Position numbers and translations under genes: made by a program
In this document: one piece after another, positions 14,829 through 25,022 of the stretch
Layout of the letters: every line of letters starts with the position of its first letter
How positions within the stretch are numbered: position 1 is the first letter of the stretch
Source of the DNA: Roseovarius nitratireducens
Lineage (GTDB): Bacteria; Pseudomonadota; Alphaproteobacteria; Rhodobacterales; Rhodobacteraceae
NCBI RefSeq assembly: GCF_002925845.1
Contig: NZ_PDNI01000010.1
Span: 62,001 to 126,000, forward strand
Reading direction: 5' to 3'
Length of the DNA stretch: 64,000 nucleotides
Notes under the pieces: generated by a model
Databases searched by the model: none
What the model was told of the DNA's origin: nothing
The model's input: only the letters and a program-made list of their open reading frames with translations

Positions 14829-15866
14829 ATGAGCACCGCCACCCTCACGATCGACCTCGACGCCATCGCCGCCAACTGGCGCGCGCTCGACGCCGCCAAC
14901 ACGGGTGAGACGGCAGCAGTCGTCAAGGCCGATGGATATGGGCTCGGGGCGGCCCGCGTCGCCCGCAGGCTGGTGCGCGAGGGCGTGCGCAGCTTCTTCG
15001 TGGCCATCGCCGAGGAGGGGGCCGCGCTGCGTGACGTGGTGGGGCCGGAGGCGGCGATCCACGTATTCTCGGGCCACATGCCCGGCGATGCCGACATGAT
15101 CGCGGACTGCGGCCTCGTGCCGATGATCAACTCGGTCGACCAGATGATCCGCCACGCCGAGGCGCTTCCCGGCCGCGCCTTTGGCATCCAGCTCGACAGT
15201 GGCATGAACCGGCTGGGGATGGAGCCCGCCGAGTGGCAGGCGGTGCGCGAGATCGCGCAGACGCAGGGGCTACAGCTCATCATGAGCCACCTTGCCTGTG
15301 CCGACGAGGCGGATCACGCGATGAACGCGCAGCAGCTGCGCGCCTTCCGCGAGATGACCGAGGGGTTGGATATCCCGCGCAGCCTCGCCAATACCGGCGG
15401 CATCCTGATGCACCCCGATTACCATTTCGACCTCGCGCGTCCCGGGATCGGGCTTTATGGCGGCGCGCCTTTCACGGACGCGAAGCCGGTGGTCACGCTT
15501 GACCTCCCCGTCATCCAGTGCCGCGATCTGGAGGCGGGCGAGACGGTGGGCTATGGCAACGATTTCGTGGCCGCCCACCCCACCCGTATCGCCACCGTAT
15601 CGGCAGGATATGCCGACGGCATCCTGCGCGGCATGGGACCGCGCACGTCCCTTTATGCCGAGGAGACGCCCTGCCCCATTGCAGGCCGCATCTCGATGGA
15701 CCTGATTGGGGTGGACATCACCGACCTGGGCCACGATCCGTCGAGCCTGCGGCTGCTCGGTCCCGAGCAGGGCATCGACGTGCTGGCCGACAACGCGGAC
15801 ACCATCGGCTATGAAATCCTCACCTCGCTGGGGGGGCGCTACACGCGGCGCCTTGTCGGCGCGTGA
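14829..15866 (+). CDS. alr: Alanine racemase
   Basis: This 345-residue PLP enzyme converts L- to D-alanine for peptidoglycan. The PLP lysine is Lys33 in [11 protein letters not shown], and the second catalytic base is Tyr261 in VSAGYADG. The start is the ATG at 14829 ([10 protein letters not shown]); the longer frame upstream runs through the entericidin gene. It overlaps the following MlaE-type permease by four bases (GTGA), so cell-wall and lipid-transport genes are co-translated here. Length and motifs are normal. Confidence 0.94.
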   Translation: MSTATLTIDLDAIAANWRALDAANTGETAAVVKADGYGLGAARVARRLVREGVRSFFVAIAEEGAALRDVVGPEAAIHVFSGHMPGDADMIADCGLVPMINSVDQMIRHAEALPGRAFGIQLDSGMNRLGMEPAEWQAVREIAQTQGLQLIMSHLACADEADHAMNAQQLRAFREMTEGLDIPRSLANTGGILMHPDYHFDLARPGIGLYGGAPFTDAKPVVTLDLPVIQCRDLEAGETVGYGNDFVAAHPTRIATVSAGYADGILRGMGPRTSLYAEETPCPIAGRISMDLIGVDITDLGHDPSSLRLLGPEQGIDVLADNADTIGYEILTSLGGRYTRRLVGA

Positions 15867-16648
15867 GCGCGCTCGCACGCCTCCTCGCCGCCATCGGGCG
15901 GGCGGTGATCACCGCGCTGGCCGGGGTCGGGCGGGTGACGCTCTATGCCACCGACGCGGTGAGCCACCTCGCGCGTCCGCCCTTCTACTGGCGCGAGTTC
16001 GGCCATGCGCTGGTGCAGATCGGCTGGCTGTCGCTGCCCGTGGTGGGCATGACGGCGCTCTTTACCGGGGGCGCGCTGGCCTTGCAGATTTACGCCGGCG
16101 GCGCGCGCTTCAACGCCGAGACGGTGGTGCCCTCGATCGTGGCCATCGGCCTCACGCGCGAGCTTGGCCCGGTGCTGGGCGGGCTGATGGTGGCCGCGCG
16201 GGTGGCCTCAAGCATCGCCGCCGAAATCGGCACGATGAAGGTGACCGAGCAGATCGACGCGCTGACCACGCTGTCCACCAACCCGATGAAATACCTCACC
16301 CTGCCCCGCGTGCTGGCCGCCACGCTGGCGCTGCCGCTGCTGGTGGCAGTGGGCGACGCCATCGGCATCATGGGCGGGTTCATGGTGGGCGTCGGGCGAC
16401 TCGATTTCGGGCCGGGTACCTATCTCAAGACCACCATCGACTTTCTCGAGACATGGGACGTGGTCTCGGGCCTCATCAAGGGGGCGGTATTCGGCTTCAT
16501 CGTGGCGCTGATGGGCTGCTATCACGGGATGAATTCGGGCCGCGGCGCGCAGGGCGTGGGCCGCGCCACGAAATCGGCGGTGGTGGCGTCGTCGGTGCTG
16601 ATCCTCGCCGCCAATTACGTGCTGACCGAGGTATTCTTTTCCGCATGA
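15863..16648 (+). CDS. MlaE-type ABC transporter permease (lipid asymmetry)
   Basis: This 261-residue permease of the MlaE/TrnD family would move phospholipids between outer and inner membrane. The hallmark block [46 protein letters not shown] is intact, and several membrane spans follow. The GTG start overlaps the alr stop. It is followed by its ATPase with a four-base overlap. The usual MCE-domain partner (MlaD) is not in this operon and would have to be encoded elsewhere. Confidence 0.9.
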   Translation: MSALARLLAAIGRAVITALAGVGRVTLYATDAVSHLARPPFYWREFGHALVQIGWLSLPVVGMTALFTGGALALQIYAGGARFNAETVVPSIVAIGLTRELGPVLGGLMVAARVASSIAAEIGTMKVTEQIDALTTLSTNPMKYLTLPRVLAATLALPLLVAVGDAIGIMGGFMVGVGRLDFGPGTYLKTTIDFLETWDVVSGLIKGAVFGFIVALMGCYHGMNSGRGAQGVGRATKSAVVASSVLILAANYVLTEVFFSA

Positions 16649-17391
16649 TCGAGCTTACGGACGTTCACAAGGCCTTTGGCGAGAACCGCGTGCTGCGCGG
16701 GGTGAACCTGACGATCGAGTCCGGCACGTCGATGGTCGTCATCGGCGGCTCGGGCACCGGCAAGTCGGTGGCGCTCAAGTGCATCCTCGGGCTGATCCGG
16801 CCCGACAGCGGCGAGATCACGCTCGACGGGCGCGACGTGACCAAGGGTGACCGTGATGCCTTTCTCGCGCGGTTCGGGATGCTGTTCCAGGGCGGGGCGC
16901 TGTTCGATTCGCTGCCGGTGTGGCAGAACGTGGCCTTTCGCCTGCTGCGTGGCTCGCTCAAGCGGCCGAAGGCCGAAGCGCGCGAGATCGCCATCGAGAA
17001 GCTGCGCCGCGTGGGGCTGAAACCGGATGTGGCAGATAACTTCCCGGCAGAATTATCGGGCGGCATGCAGAAACGCGTGGGCCTCGCGCGGGCCATCGCC
17101 GCGGAACCGGAAATCATCTTCTTCGACGAGCCGACAACGGGTCTCGACCCGATCATGTCGGGCGTGATCAACGAGTTGATCCGCGAGATCGTGGTGGAAA
17201 TGGGCGCGACGGCCATGACCATCACCCACGACATGACGAGCGTGCGCGCCATCGCCGACAACGTGGCAATGCTGCATGACGGGGTGATCCAATGGACCGG
17301 GCCGGTAGGAGAAATGGACACGTCGGGCGATCCCTATCTTGACCAGTTCATCCATGGCCGGGCGGAGGGACCGATAGAGGCAGTGCGTTAA
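16645..17391 (+). CDS. MlaF-type ABC transporter ATP-binding protein
   Basis: This 248-residue ATPase energises the MlaE permease. Walker A is GGSGTGKS, the signature is LSGGMQKRVGLARAI (the M after GG is typical of MlaF), Walker B is IIFFDEPTTGLDP, and the H-loop is ITHDM. The ATG at 16645 overlaps the MlaE stop (ATGA). After its stop comes a 256-base non-coding stretch with a dispersed hairpin repeat and no MlaD, MlaB or MlaC gene. Confidence 0.92.
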   Translation: MIELTDVHKAFGENRVLRGVNLTIESGTSMVVIGGSGTGKSVALKCILGLIRPDSGEITLDGRDVTKGDRDAFLARFGMLFQGGALFDSLPVWQNVAFRLLRGSLKRPKAEAREIAIEKLRRVGLKPDVADNFPAELSGGMQKRVGLARAIAAEPEIIFFDEPTTGLDPIMSGVINELIREIVVEMGATAMTITHDMTSVRAIADNVAMLHDGVIQWTGPVGEMDTSGDPYLDQFIHGRAEGPIEAVR

Positions 17392-17557
17392 GGGGGCGGA
17401 TGGCCTTGAGCGGTCGTTGCAGTGAGCCGTGTCATCGTATGTCCGCGGGCAGGCGATCCAACGGTTTTTCAGGGCACTTTATTTCTGCGTTCCCGAAAAA
17501 CATGCAATCGGCGCATTGGCTTAGCCAAATCGCCTGTCCGGGGGGCGGACATGCGAT

Positions 17558-17589
17558 GGCGCGGCGGGCTTCGCCCTTGATTCCGCGCC
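17558..17589. repeat. Dispersed intergenic hairpin element, copy 1
   Basis: GGCGCGG (17558-17564) and CCGCGCC (17583-17589) enclose a nested GGGC/GCCC hairpin. Read on the minus strand, this 32-base element is almost identical to the copy at 44260-44291, and similarity continues into the flanks (GGACG, CCGTCTG, CTCC/GTCC stretches). Both copies lie between genes. It looks like a REP-type or terminator-derived element. Confidence 0.7.
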
Positions 17590-17647
17590 GGGACCAGACG
17601 GCAACGTCCCCTCCAGGCCATGACCTGCCCGGACGCACGCTGCCACT

Positions 17648-18298
17648 TCAGTAATGCCCGGCCACGTATTTCGCGATGGCGCCGCCACGGGAATTGACCT
17701 CGAGCTTCTGGTAGATCGCCTTGAGGTAATATTTCACCGTGTTCTCGGACAGACCGAGCCGCGCGCTTATCTGGAAATTCGTGAGCCCGTCGGTGAGCAA
17801 GCCGAGGATCTCGTGCTCGCGGCGCGACAGGGTCTCGGCCCGTTCGCCGGTCAGGCGGCGCATCACGTCCACCGGCAGGATGCAATGCCCCTCCACCAGC
17901 CGCCCGAGTACCTTGGACAGGGAGGTCAGGACCTGCCCCATCAGGCAGACCGAGTTGGCACCCGCCTTGACCGCCGTGCGGATGAAGGCGAATTCGCTCT
18001 CCTCGACCACCACCACCACGAGCACCGAGGCGTGATCGCGCCGCAGCATCTCGAGCACACGGCCGAGATCGGCATCGGCGAGCCGCACGCCGAGAATCAC
18101 GATGCAGGGACCGCGTCGCGCCGCCAGTGCCTTGCGCAGGCTCGCCTGATCGGTGGCGAACGGCCCGAGCCGCACCTGCGCCATCTGCGCCACGAGCGAA
18201 CCCAGCCCCTGACAGACAATAAGGTGCCTGTCCGCCACGATTACCTCGGGCAAACCATGTTCCGCGTCCTGAGCGGTCGCATCCACCATGTCGCGCAT
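17648..18298 (-). CDS. LuxR/NarL-type regulator with degenerate receiver domain
   Basis: This 216-residue regulator lies divergent from the serine-cycle operon and probably controls it. Residues 20-135 resemble a receiver domain, but the phosphoacceptor position reads VILGVRL, with glycine where aspartate is expected, so phosphorylation control is unlikely. The C-terminal HTH is clear: [44 protein letters not shown] chose the ATG at 18298 because AGGAGGAGG lies just upstream; ATG codons at 18331 and 18322 are alternatives. The ligand or signal is unknown. Confidence 0.8.
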   Translation of the reverse strand: MRDMVDATAQDAEHGLPEVIVADRHLIVCQGLGSLVAQMAQVRLGPFATDQASLRKALAARRGPCIVILGVRLADADLGRVLEMLRRDHASVLVVVVVEESEFAFIRTAVKAGANSVCLMGQVLTSLSKVLGRLVEGHCILPVDVMRRLTGERAETLSRREHEILGLLTDGLTNFQISARLGLSENTVKYYLKAIYQKLEVNSRGGAIAKYVAGHY

Positions 18299-18361
18299 GG
18301 CCTCCTCCTCCTGATCCGCCATCAAAGACAAAGGAAATGCATGAAATCAAACGATTTTTTT

Positions 18362-18377
18362 GCATACAGACGTATGC
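18362..18377. promoter_or_regulatory. Candidate operator dyad upstream of the serine-cycle operon
   Basis: GCATAC-AGAC-GTATGC is a perfect 6-4-6 dyad directly after a T-rich stretch, between the LuxR-type regulator and the aminotransferase gene. It has the size of a dimeric HTH-protein site. The divergent regulator is the obvious candidate to bind it; that is inference. Confidence 0.5.
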
Positions 18378-18390
18378 CGCCCCTGCGGCG

Positions 18391-18413
18391 CCGGGTAGGG
18401 GCGTCCTACCCGG
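18391..18413 (+). repeat. 9-bp perfect hairpin in the serine-cycle leader
   Basis: CCGGGTAGG and CCTACCCGG flank a five-base loop (GGCGT), 102 bases before the aminotransferase ATG. No T-run follows. It could be a leader hairpin in the mRNA or a second protein site. Confidence 0.6.
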
Positions 18414-18514
18414 CGGGGCGAAACGCCTCCCTCTTGGCCGCGCTTTCCATGCGCGCGGGCGTTCCCGGGCGGCACGCGGTCGGCGACAAGGGGTCAACCT
18501 GAGAGGAGGACCAA

Positions 18515-19720
18515 ATGAACGGCAACACCCATCTATTCATCCCCGGCCCCACCAACGTCCCCGAGGAGGTGCGCCGCGCGATGAACCTGCCCATGGAGGA
18601 CATGCGCGCGCCCGATTTCGGCGATTTCATCCTGCCGCTGCTGGCCGATCTGAAGAAGGTGTTTCGCACCGAGACCGGTCGCGTCTTCGTCTTTCCCGGC
18701 TCGGGCACGGGCGCGTGGGAGGCCGCAATCACCAACACGCTGAACAGTGGCGACCGCGTGCTGATGTCGCGTTTCGGCCAGTTTTCAATGCTTTGGGTGG
18801 ATATGGCCGAGCGGCTCGGCCTCGATGTCGAGGTGATCGACGTGGAGTGGGGCAAAGGCGTGCCCGTGGAGGATTACGCCGCGCGCCTCGCCGCCGACAA
18901 GGCGCATGAGATCAAGGCCGTCTTTGCCACCCATAACGAGACAGCCACCGGCGTGACGTCCAACATCGCCGCCATCCGCACCGCGCTCGACGCCGCCGGG
19001 CACCCGGCGCTTTTGTTCGTGGACGGGGTGAGTTCCATCGGTTCCATCGAGTTCGAGATGGAGGCCTGGGGCGTCGATCTTGCCGTCGCGGGCTCGCAGA
19101 AGGGCTTTATGCTACCCGCCGGTCTCGGCCTGCTCGCCGTCAGCGAAAAGGCCCTCGCCGCCCATGAGCGCGCCAAAATGCCGCGCTGCTATTTCAGCTT
19201 TTCGGACATGATCCGGCTGAATGACACCGGCTATTTCCCGTACACGCCCCCGACGCAGCTCCTGCGCGGCCTGCGCGTGTCGCTCGACATGCTGCTCGGG
19301 GCCGGGCTCGAATCGGTCTGGGAGCGGCATCATCGCCTCGCCTCGGGCGTGCGCGCCGCCGTAGCCGAATGGCAAGGCTGCCGCCTCGTGGCCGACGCGC
19401 CAGAATGGCATTCCGACACCGTGTCCGCGATCTACGCCCCCGAGGGTATCGACGCACGCCAGGTGATCGAGACCGCCTATCACAAGTATCAGACCTCGCT
19501 CGGCTCGGGCCTTGCCAAGCTTGCCGGTCGTGCCTTCCGCATCGGCCATCTCGGCTCACTCAACCCGGTGATGCTGTGCGGCGCGCTGTCGGCAGCGGAA
19601 ATGGCGCTGCGCGACGCGGGGGCGGCCATCAGCCCGGGCCAGGGCGTCGCCGCCGCGCAAGAGGCGTTTCGCATGACGGCCCCGCCAGTACAGACCCGCA
19701 GCGCCGCGCGCGCCGCCTGA
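18515..19720 (+). CDS. sgaA: Serine-glyoxylate aminotransferase
   Basis: This 401-residue class V aminotransferase transfers the amino group of serine to glyoxylate, giving hydroxypyruvate and glycine, a key step of the serine cycle for C1 assimilation. Start motif HLFIPGPTNVPEEV, PGSGTGAWEA and the PLP lysine Lys196 in VAGSQKGFMLPAG are present. GAGAGGAGG precedes the ATG. The related aspartate-glyoxylate enzyme BhcA is a possible alternative, but its bhcBCD partners are absent, while malyl-CoA lyase and malate-CoA ligase follow, which favours the serine cycle. Confidence 0.9.
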   Translation: MNGNTHLFIPGPTNVPEEVRRAMNLPMEDMRAPDFGDFILPLLADLKKVFRTETGRVFVFPGSGTGAWEAAITNTLNSGDRVLMSRFGQFSMLWVDMAERLGLDVEVIDVEWGKGVPVEDYAARLAADKAHEIKAVFATHNETATGVTSNIAAIRTALDAAGHPALLFVDGVSSIGSIEFEMEAWGVDLAVAGSQKGFMLPAGLGLLAVSEKALAAHERAKMPRCYFSFSDMIRLNDTGYFPYTPPTQLLRGLRVSLDMLLGAGLESVWERHHRLASGVRAAVAEWQGCRLVADAPEWHSDTVSAIYAPEGIDARQVIETAYHKYQTSLGSGLAKLAGRAFRIGHLGSLNPVMLCGALSAAEMALRDAGAAISPGQGVAAAQEAFRMTAPPVQTRSAARAA

Positions 19721-19733
19721 AAGGACAGATGAC

Positions 19734-20675
19734 ATGAGCTACACCCTTCACCCACTCAAGAAGCAGCGCCTGCAACGCTCGGAACTGGCCGTGCCCGGCT
19801 CCAACCCCTCGATGATCGAGAAGGCAGCGGACTCGGAGGTCGATTACATCTTCTTCGATCTCGAGGATGCAGTCGCGCCCCCCGACAAGGTGCAGGCCCG
19901 CGCCAACATCATCCAGGCGCTCAACGACATCGACTGGAAAGCCAAGGGCAAGACCGTCTCGATCCGCATCAACGGGCTCGACACCCATTACATGTATCGC
20001 GACGTGGTCGAGATCGTGGAACAGGCGGGTCAGCATCTCGACACGATCCTGGTGCCCAAGGTGGGCGTGCCCGCCGATCTCTACACGGTCGAGACGATGG
20101 TGAGCCAGATCGAGGAGGCCATGGGCCTTACCCACCAGATCGGCCTCGAGGCACTGATCGAGACCGCCCTCGGCATGGCCAATGTCGAGGCCATCGCCGC
20201 GGCCCCCGGACGGCTTGAGGCGCTGCATTTCGGCGTCGCCGACTATGCCGCCTCGAACCGCGCGCGCACCGTGGTGATCGGCGGGCTCAACCCCGATTAC
20301 CCGGGCGACCAGTGGCATTTCGCGCTGAGCCGCATGACCGTGGCCTGCCGCGCCTACGGGCTGCGCGCCATCGACGGGCCGTTCGGCGATTTCTCTGACC
20401 CGGATGGCTATATCCTGTCGGCAAAACGCGCCGCCGCGCTGGGGATCGAGGGCAAATGGGCCATCCACCCCAGCCAGATCGCGCTGGCTAACGAGGTGTT
20501 CTCGCCCCCCGAGGCCGAGGTGACGCGCGCGCGGCGCATCATCGAGGAGTTGCGCAAGGCCGAGGCCGAGGGCCGCGGCGCCGCGAGCCTCGACGGCAAG
20601 ATGATCGACGCGGCATCAGAGCGGATGGCCAACAACGTGCTGAGCGTGGCCGACGCCATCGCCGCCAAGGGATAA
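19734..20675 (+). CDS. mclA: L-malyl-CoA/beta-methylmalyl-CoA lyase
   Basis: This 313-residue HpcH/HpaI-CitE family lyase splits malyl-CoA into acetyl-CoA and glyoxylate. [18 protein letters not shown], the metal-binding [27 protein letters not shown], and [19 protein letters not shown] match the MclA branch of methylotrophs more than Mcl1 of R. sphaeroides. It starts 13 bases after the aminotransferase stop and precedes malate-CoA ligase, so lyase and ligase together regenerate glyoxylate for the cycle. Confidence 0.93.
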   Translation: MSYTLHPLKKQRLQRSELAVPGSNPSMIEKAADSEVDYIFFDLEDAVAPPDKVQARANIIQALNDIDWKAKGKTVSIRINGLDTHYMYRDVVEIVEQAGQHLDTILVPKVGVPADLYTVETMVSQIEEAMGLTHQIGLEALIETALGMANVEAIAAAPGRLEALHFGVADYAASNRARTVVIGGLNPDYPGDQWHFALSRMTVACRAYGLRAIDGPFGDFSDPDGYILSAKRAAALGIEGKWAIHPSQIALANEVFSPPEAEVTRARRIIEELRKAEAEGRGAASLDGKMIDAASERMANNVLSVADAIAAKG

Positions 20676-20688
20676 GGGAGGAAATCAA

Positions 20689-21879
20689 ATGGATATCCAC
20701 GAATTCCAGGCCAAGGACCTGCTGAGGCGTTTCGGCGTGCAGGTGCCGCGCGGCGGCATCGCCTACAGCCCCGAACAGGCCGTCTACCGCGCCTCGGAGT
20801 TGTCGGGCGACAAGTGGGTGGTCAAGGCGCAAATCCATTCCGGTGCCCGCGGCAAGGCGGGCGGTGTGCGCATCTGCGAGTCGGAGAAAGAGATCAGCGA
20901 AGCGGCAAGCTGGATGCTGGGCCGGATGCTGGTCACGCACCAGACCGGCCCGCAAGGCAAGCTGGTGAGCCGCCTCTATGTCGAGGAAGCCACCGATATC
21001 GCGCAGGAAATCTATCTCGCCTTCGTGATGGACCGCAAGGAAGAGCGCGTGGTCGTCGTGGCCTCGGCGCAGGGCGGCATGGAGATCGAGGAAATCTCGG
21101 CTGAGGAGCCCGAGTCGATCATCCGCTCGGTGGTCGATCCGGCGGTGGGAATGCAGGCGTTCCAGGCGCGCGAGATCGCGTTTTCGCTCGACCTCGACCC
21201 GCCGCTCATCCCGCAGGCGGTCAAGACCATCATCGGCTGTTACCGCATGATGGAAGAAACCGACGCCAACATGGTCGAGATCAACCCGCTGGTCGTCACC
21301 GGCGCGGGCGAGATCGTGGCGCTGGACGCCAAGGTGAGCTTTGACGACAACGCCCTTTTCCGCCGCCCCGAAATCTCGGAGCTGCGCGACAAGAGCCAGG
21401 AGGATTCGCGCGAAACCTTCGCCTCGGATCGCGGGCTGAACTACATCGGACTCGACGGCGAGATCGGCTGCATCGTCAACGGCGCGGGTCTCGCCATGGC
21501 GACACTCGACATGATCAAGATGGCCGGGGGAGAGCCCGCCAACTTTCTCGACGTGGGCGGTGGGGCAAGCCCCGAGCGCGTGCTCATGTCGTTCCAGGCG
21601 GTGCTGAACGATCCCAATGTCGAGGCGATCCTCGTCAACATCTTCGCCGGTATCAACCGCTGCGACTGGATCGCCGAGGGGGTGATCCGCGCAGTGCGCG
21701 AGCTGGAGCTGACCATGCCGCTGGTGGTGCGGCTGTCGGGGACAAATGTCGAGGAGGGCCGCCGCCTCATCGCCGAGAGCGGCCTGCCCATCCAGACCGC
21801 CGAGAGCCTCGCCGACGCCGCGGAAAAGGTAGTGGCGGCGTGGTCTGCTGCCCACAAATCGGAAAAGGGAGCCGCCTGA
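20689..21879 (+). CDS. mtkA: Malate-CoA ligase subunit beta
   Basis: This 396-residue ATP-grasp subunit resembles succinyl-CoA synthetase beta and forms malyl-CoA from malate, CoA and ATP with MtkB. The start [17 protein letters not shown], the GGRxAGG-like loop replaced here by [14 protein letters not shown], and the C-terminal [16 protein letters not shown] block are typical. Context (malyl-CoA lyase upstream, alpha subunit overlapping downstream) favours malate over succinate. GGGAGG lies upstream of the ATG. Confidence 0.92.
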   Translation: MDIHEFQAKDLLRRFGVQVPRGGIAYSPEQAVYRASELSGDKWVVKAQIHSGARGKAGGVRICESEKEISEAASWMLGRMLVTHQTGPQGKLVSRLYVEEATDIAQEIYLAFVMDRKEERVVVVASAQGGMEIEEISAEEPESIIRSVVDPAVGMQAFQAREIAFSLDLDPPLIPQAVKTIIGCYRMMEETDANMVEINPLVVTGAGEIVALDAKVSFDDNALFRRPEISELRDKSQEDSRETFASDRGLNYIGLDGEIGCIVNGAGLAMATLDMIKMAGGEPANFLDVGGGASPERVLMSFQAVLNDPNVEAILVNIFAGINRCDWIAEGVIRAVRELELTMPLVVRLSGTNVEEGRRLIAESGLPIQTAESLADAAEKVVAAWSAAHKSEKGAA

Positions 21880-22760
21880 TGGCCATTCTCATCGACACAT
21901 CCAGCCGCGTGCTCGTCACCGGCCTGACCGGCCGCATCGGCAGCTTTCACGCCGCCGACATGATCAAGCACGGCACCAACATTGTGGGCGGCGTGACCCC
22001 GGGCAAGGGCGGCACCAAGCATGACGGCCTGCCGGTCTTCAACACAGTCAAGGGCGCCGTGGCCGAGACGGGGGCCGATCTGGTGATCTGCTTCGTGCCG
22101 CCCCCGTTCGCCGCCGACGCGATCATGGAGGCCGCGGATGCGGGGATCAGAACCTGCGTCTGCATCGCCGACGGCATCCCGGCGCGCGACATGATCCGCG
22201 TGAAACGCTACATGCGCCGCTACAAGGCCGAGCGCCGGATGCGCCTGATCGGCCCCAACTGCGCCGGGATCATCACGCCCGGGCAGGCCTTTGCCGGGCT
22301 CATGCCGCCGCATATCTACATGCCGGGGCGCGTGGGCATCGTCGGGCGGTCGGGGACGCTCGGCTACGAGGCCGCGAGCCAGATGAAGGAGCACGGTATC
22401 GGCGTCTCGACCTCGGTCGGCATCGGCGGTGACCCGATCAACGGATCAAGCTTCCGCGATATCCTGGAGCTGTTCGAGAACGACCCCGAGACCGACGCCG
22501 TGGTGATGGTAGGCGAGATCGGTGGCCCGCAGGAGGCCGAGGCCGCCGCCTATATCCGCGACCACATGACCAAGCCGGTCGCGGCCTACATTGCCGGTCT
22601 CTCGGCGCCCAAGGGGCGGCGCATGGGCCATGCCGGCGCCATCGTGTCGGCGTTTGGCGAATCGGCGCAGGAAAAGGTGGAGATCCTCGGCGATGCCGGT
22701 GTGACCATTGTACCTACGCCCTCGTCCTTCGGTGAGGTGGTAGCGAAGATGGTGGCCTGA
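21879..22760 (+). CDS. mtkB: Malate-CoA ligase subunit alpha
   Basis: This 293-residue CoA-binding subunit partners MtkA. The N-terminal CoA-binding Rossmann fold has [33 protein letters not shown]; the phosphohistidine is His251 in [12 protein letters not shown]. The ATG overlaps the mtkA stop (TGATG), ensuring equal synthesis. It is the last serine-cycle gene here; glycerate kinase, hydroxypyruvate reductase, PEP carboxylase and serine hydroxymethyltransferase are not in the window and must be encoded elsewhere if the cycle is complete. Confidence 0.92.
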   Translation: MAILIDTSSRVLVTGLTGRIGSFHAADMIKHGTNIVGGVTPGKGGTKHDGLPVFNTVKGAVAETGADLVICFVPPPFAADAIMEAADAGIRTCVCIADGIPARDMIRVKRYMRRYKAERRMRLIGPNCAGIITPGQAFAGLMPPHIYMPGRVGIVGRSGTLGYEAASQMKEHGIGVSTSVGIGGDPINGSSFRDILELFENDPETDAVVMVGEIGGPQEAEAAAYIRDHMTKPVAAYIAGLSAPKGRRMGHAGAIVSAFGESAQEKVEILGDAGVTIVPTPSSFGEVVAKMVA

Positions 22761-22779
22761 GCCTACGCGCGCCGGGGCC

Positions 22780-24027
22780 TCACCCGGCGCGCAACCGCCC
22801 CGCCGCGAACGCCGAGGCAGCGATCATCGCGCTGGCCGTGCCCAGCATCAGCGGCAACCCGCCCGCCTGGTAGGTCAGCCCCGAGAGTACCGTGCCCAAG
22901 AGACGCCCGCCGGCGTTGGCCATGTAGTAGAAGCCCACATCCATCGTCACCCGTTCCGCCCGGCTGAAGGCGAGGATCAGGTAGGAATGGAGCGCGGAAT
23001 TCACGGCAAAGACCGCGCCGAAGGCCAGAAGCCCCGCGACCAGCGTGATCGTGAGCCATGTCTGCGGCCCATCGGCCAGCAGCACGGCGCCGATCAGTAG
23101 CACCGGCACGGAAAGGAGCGCCAGCGCCCAGCCCCGCGCCGCCCGAATCAGATCGTCCTCGGGCCGCGACTGCGCGCGCATCAGGCTTGGTGCGCCCGCC
23201 TGCACCGCGCCGTAGAGGATGATCCACCCCGCCATGAAGCTGCCGATCATGAAGAACGCCGCGCGGTTCCCGACCTCGGAGCCGTCCGACAGCACGCCGT
23301 AGAAATAGACGGGGATGCCCACCACGAACCACACGTCGCGCGCACCGAAGAGGAACACGCGCGCTACGCTGAGCCAGTTGACGTTGGCGGATTTCGAGAA
23401 CACCTCGGAGAATTTCGCGCCCTTGCGCCCCGTCGGGAGGCCCGGCGGCATGGCGAGCGCCACGGCCACGAGGATTACCGCCAGCACCCCCGCCATCGCC
23501 CAGATCGCGCCGTTGAAACCGATCCCGGCCAACAGCGCCGCACCCAGCAGGAAGCCCAGCCCCTTGACCGCGTTTTTCGATCCCGTCAGCGTCGCGACCC
23601 AGCGGAAGAGCCCGCCGTCTTGCGCTGGTGCGAGCAGCTTGACGGCGGATTTCGAGGACATCTTGGCCAGATCCTTGGCCACTCCGCTCGCTCCTTGCAC
23701 CACCATCACGTAGGCCACCGAAAGCGCGGCGGTCCAGCCCGGATCGAGCTGCGCCAGCGCAATGAGTGCCAGCACCTGCAATCCCAGCCCCGCGTAGAGC
23801 GTCGCGGTGAGGCCGAACCGCGCCGCGATCCAGCCTGCCGACAGGTTCGTCACCATGCCCGCGACCTCGTAGAGGACAAACAGATAGGCGAGCTGCACCG
23901 GACTGAACCCGAGCGTGTGAAAGTGCAGAAGCACCAGCATCCGCAGCGCGCCATCGGTCAGCATAAAGGCCCAATAGGCCGCCGTGACGGCGATATAGGC
24001 GCTGAGGTCCTCGGGGCCTGGGCTCAC
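22780..24027 (-). CDS. arsJ: Organoarsenical efflux MFS transporter ArsJ
   Basis: This 415-residue major-facilitator protein with about twelve hydrophobic spans matches ArsJ, which exports 1-arseno-3-phosphoglycerate. Typical segments are [38 protein letters not shown] and the cytoplasmic [16 protein letters not shown] loop. The GTG start at 24027 overlaps the GAPDH stop, consistent with the known gapdh-arsJ pairing. The exported arseno-sugar acid decays outside the cell to arsenate, so this is an arsenate detoxification pathway that avoids arsenite. Confidence 0.9.
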   Translation of the reverse strand: MSPGPEDLSAYIAVTAAYWAFMLTDGALRMLVLLHFHTLGFSPVQLAYLFVLYEVAGMVTNLSAGWIAARFGLTATLYAGLGLQVLALIALAQLDPGWTAALSVAYVMVVQGASGVAKDLAKMSSKSAVKLLAPAQDGGLFRWVATLTGSKNAVKGLGFLLGAALLAGIGFNGAIWAMAGVLAVILVAVALAMPPGLPTGRKGAKFSEVFSKSANVNWLSVARVFLFGARDVWFVVGIPVYFYGVLSDGSEVGNRAAFFMIGSFMAGWIILYGAVQAGAPSLMRAQSRPEDDLIRAARGWALALLSVPVLLIGAVLLADGPQTWLTITLVAGLLAFGAVFAVNSALHSYLILAFSRAERVTMDVGFYYMANAGGRLLGTVLSGLTYQAGGLPLMLGTASAMIAASAFAAGRLRAG

Positions 24028-25022
24028 AATGATGCTCCCACCATGCACGCCACATCGACCAGCCGATGCGCATAGCCCATCTCGTTGTCATACCAGACAT
24101 ACACCTTCACCTGCGTGCCGTTCACCACCATGGTGGAGGGCGCATCGACGATGCCGGAGCGCGTGTCGTTGGTGTAATCGGCACTGACCAAGGGTCGCGT
24201 CTCGTAGCCCAGGATGCCCGCGAGCGGCCCCTCGGCTGCGGATTTGAACAGGGCGTTCACCTCCTCCGCAGAGGTCTCCCGCTCCATCTCGAACACGCAA
24301 TCGGTGATCGAGGCGTTGAGTAGCGGCACGCGCACGGCGTGGCCGTTGAGACGGCCCTTGAGTTCCGGGTAGATCAGCGTGATCGCCGTGGCGCTGCCCG
24401 TGGTGGTGGGGATCAGTGAATTGAGCGCAGAGCGCGCGCGGCGCAGGTCCTTGGCGGGTCGGTCCACGATCACTTGCGTGTTGGTCACGTCATGGATCGT
24501 GGTTATCGAGCCGTGCTTGATGCCGATGGCCTCGTGCAGCACCTTGACGACGGGGGCGAGGCAATTGGTGGTGCAGCTTGCCGCCGTGACGATGCGGTGG
24601 CGGGCGGGATCGTAGACCTCGTGATTGACGCCGTAGACGATATTGGCGGCGTCCCCGTCCTTGACCGGGGCGGAGACGACGAGTTTTTTTACCCCGGCGT
24701 CGAAATACGGGGCCAGTTTCGCCTCGGTCTTGTAGACGCCGGTGCAGTCGATCACCACGTCGACACCGTCGAGTGGCAGGTCGCCAAGGTCGCGCGTGCC
24801 GATGAACGGCAGGCGCGTCCCGTCGATGGTGACGCCGCTCTCATCATGCGAAAACGCCGCGTCCCACCGCCCGTGCACCGTGTCGAACTCCAGAAGATGC
24901 GCGTGCATCTCCGCATCGCCCACCGCGTCGTTGATCCACGCAACCTGCGCGCCACGCGCCAGCAGCGGCTTGAGGATCAGCTTGCCAATCCGGCCCAGCC
25001 CATTGACGGCATAGACGGTCAT
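24024..25022 (-). CDS. ArsJ-associated glyceraldehyde-3-phosphate dehydrogenase
   Basis: This 332-residue GAPDH carries the catalytic Cys150 in SCTTNCLAP, an N-terminal [11 protein letters not shown] site and the C-terminal [16 protein letters not shown] block. In this setting it would use arsenate in place of phosphate to form 1-arseno-3-phosphoglycerate for ArsJ. Both ends overlap neighbours (ArsR-ArsC upstream by ATGA, arsJ downstream by GTGA), so all three are made from one message. A purely glycolytic role is unlikely given this coupling. The start is the ATG at 25022. Confidence 0.93.
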   Translation of the reverse strand: MTVYAVNGLGRIGKLILKPLLARGAQVAWINDAVGDAEMHAHLLEFDTVHGRWDAAFSHDESGVTIDGTRLPFIGTRDLGDLPLDGVDVVIDCTGVYKTEAKLAPYFDAGVKKLVVSAPVKDGDAANIVYGVNHEVYDPARHRIVTAASCTTNCLAPVVKVLHEAIGIKHGSITTIHDVTNTQVIVDRPAKDLRRARSALNSLIPTTTGSATAITLIYPELKGRLNGHAVRVPLLNASITDCVFEMERETSAEEVNALFKSAAEGPLAGILGYETRPLVSADYTNDTRSGIVDAPSTMVVNGTQVKVYVWYDNEMGYAHRLVDVACMVGASL

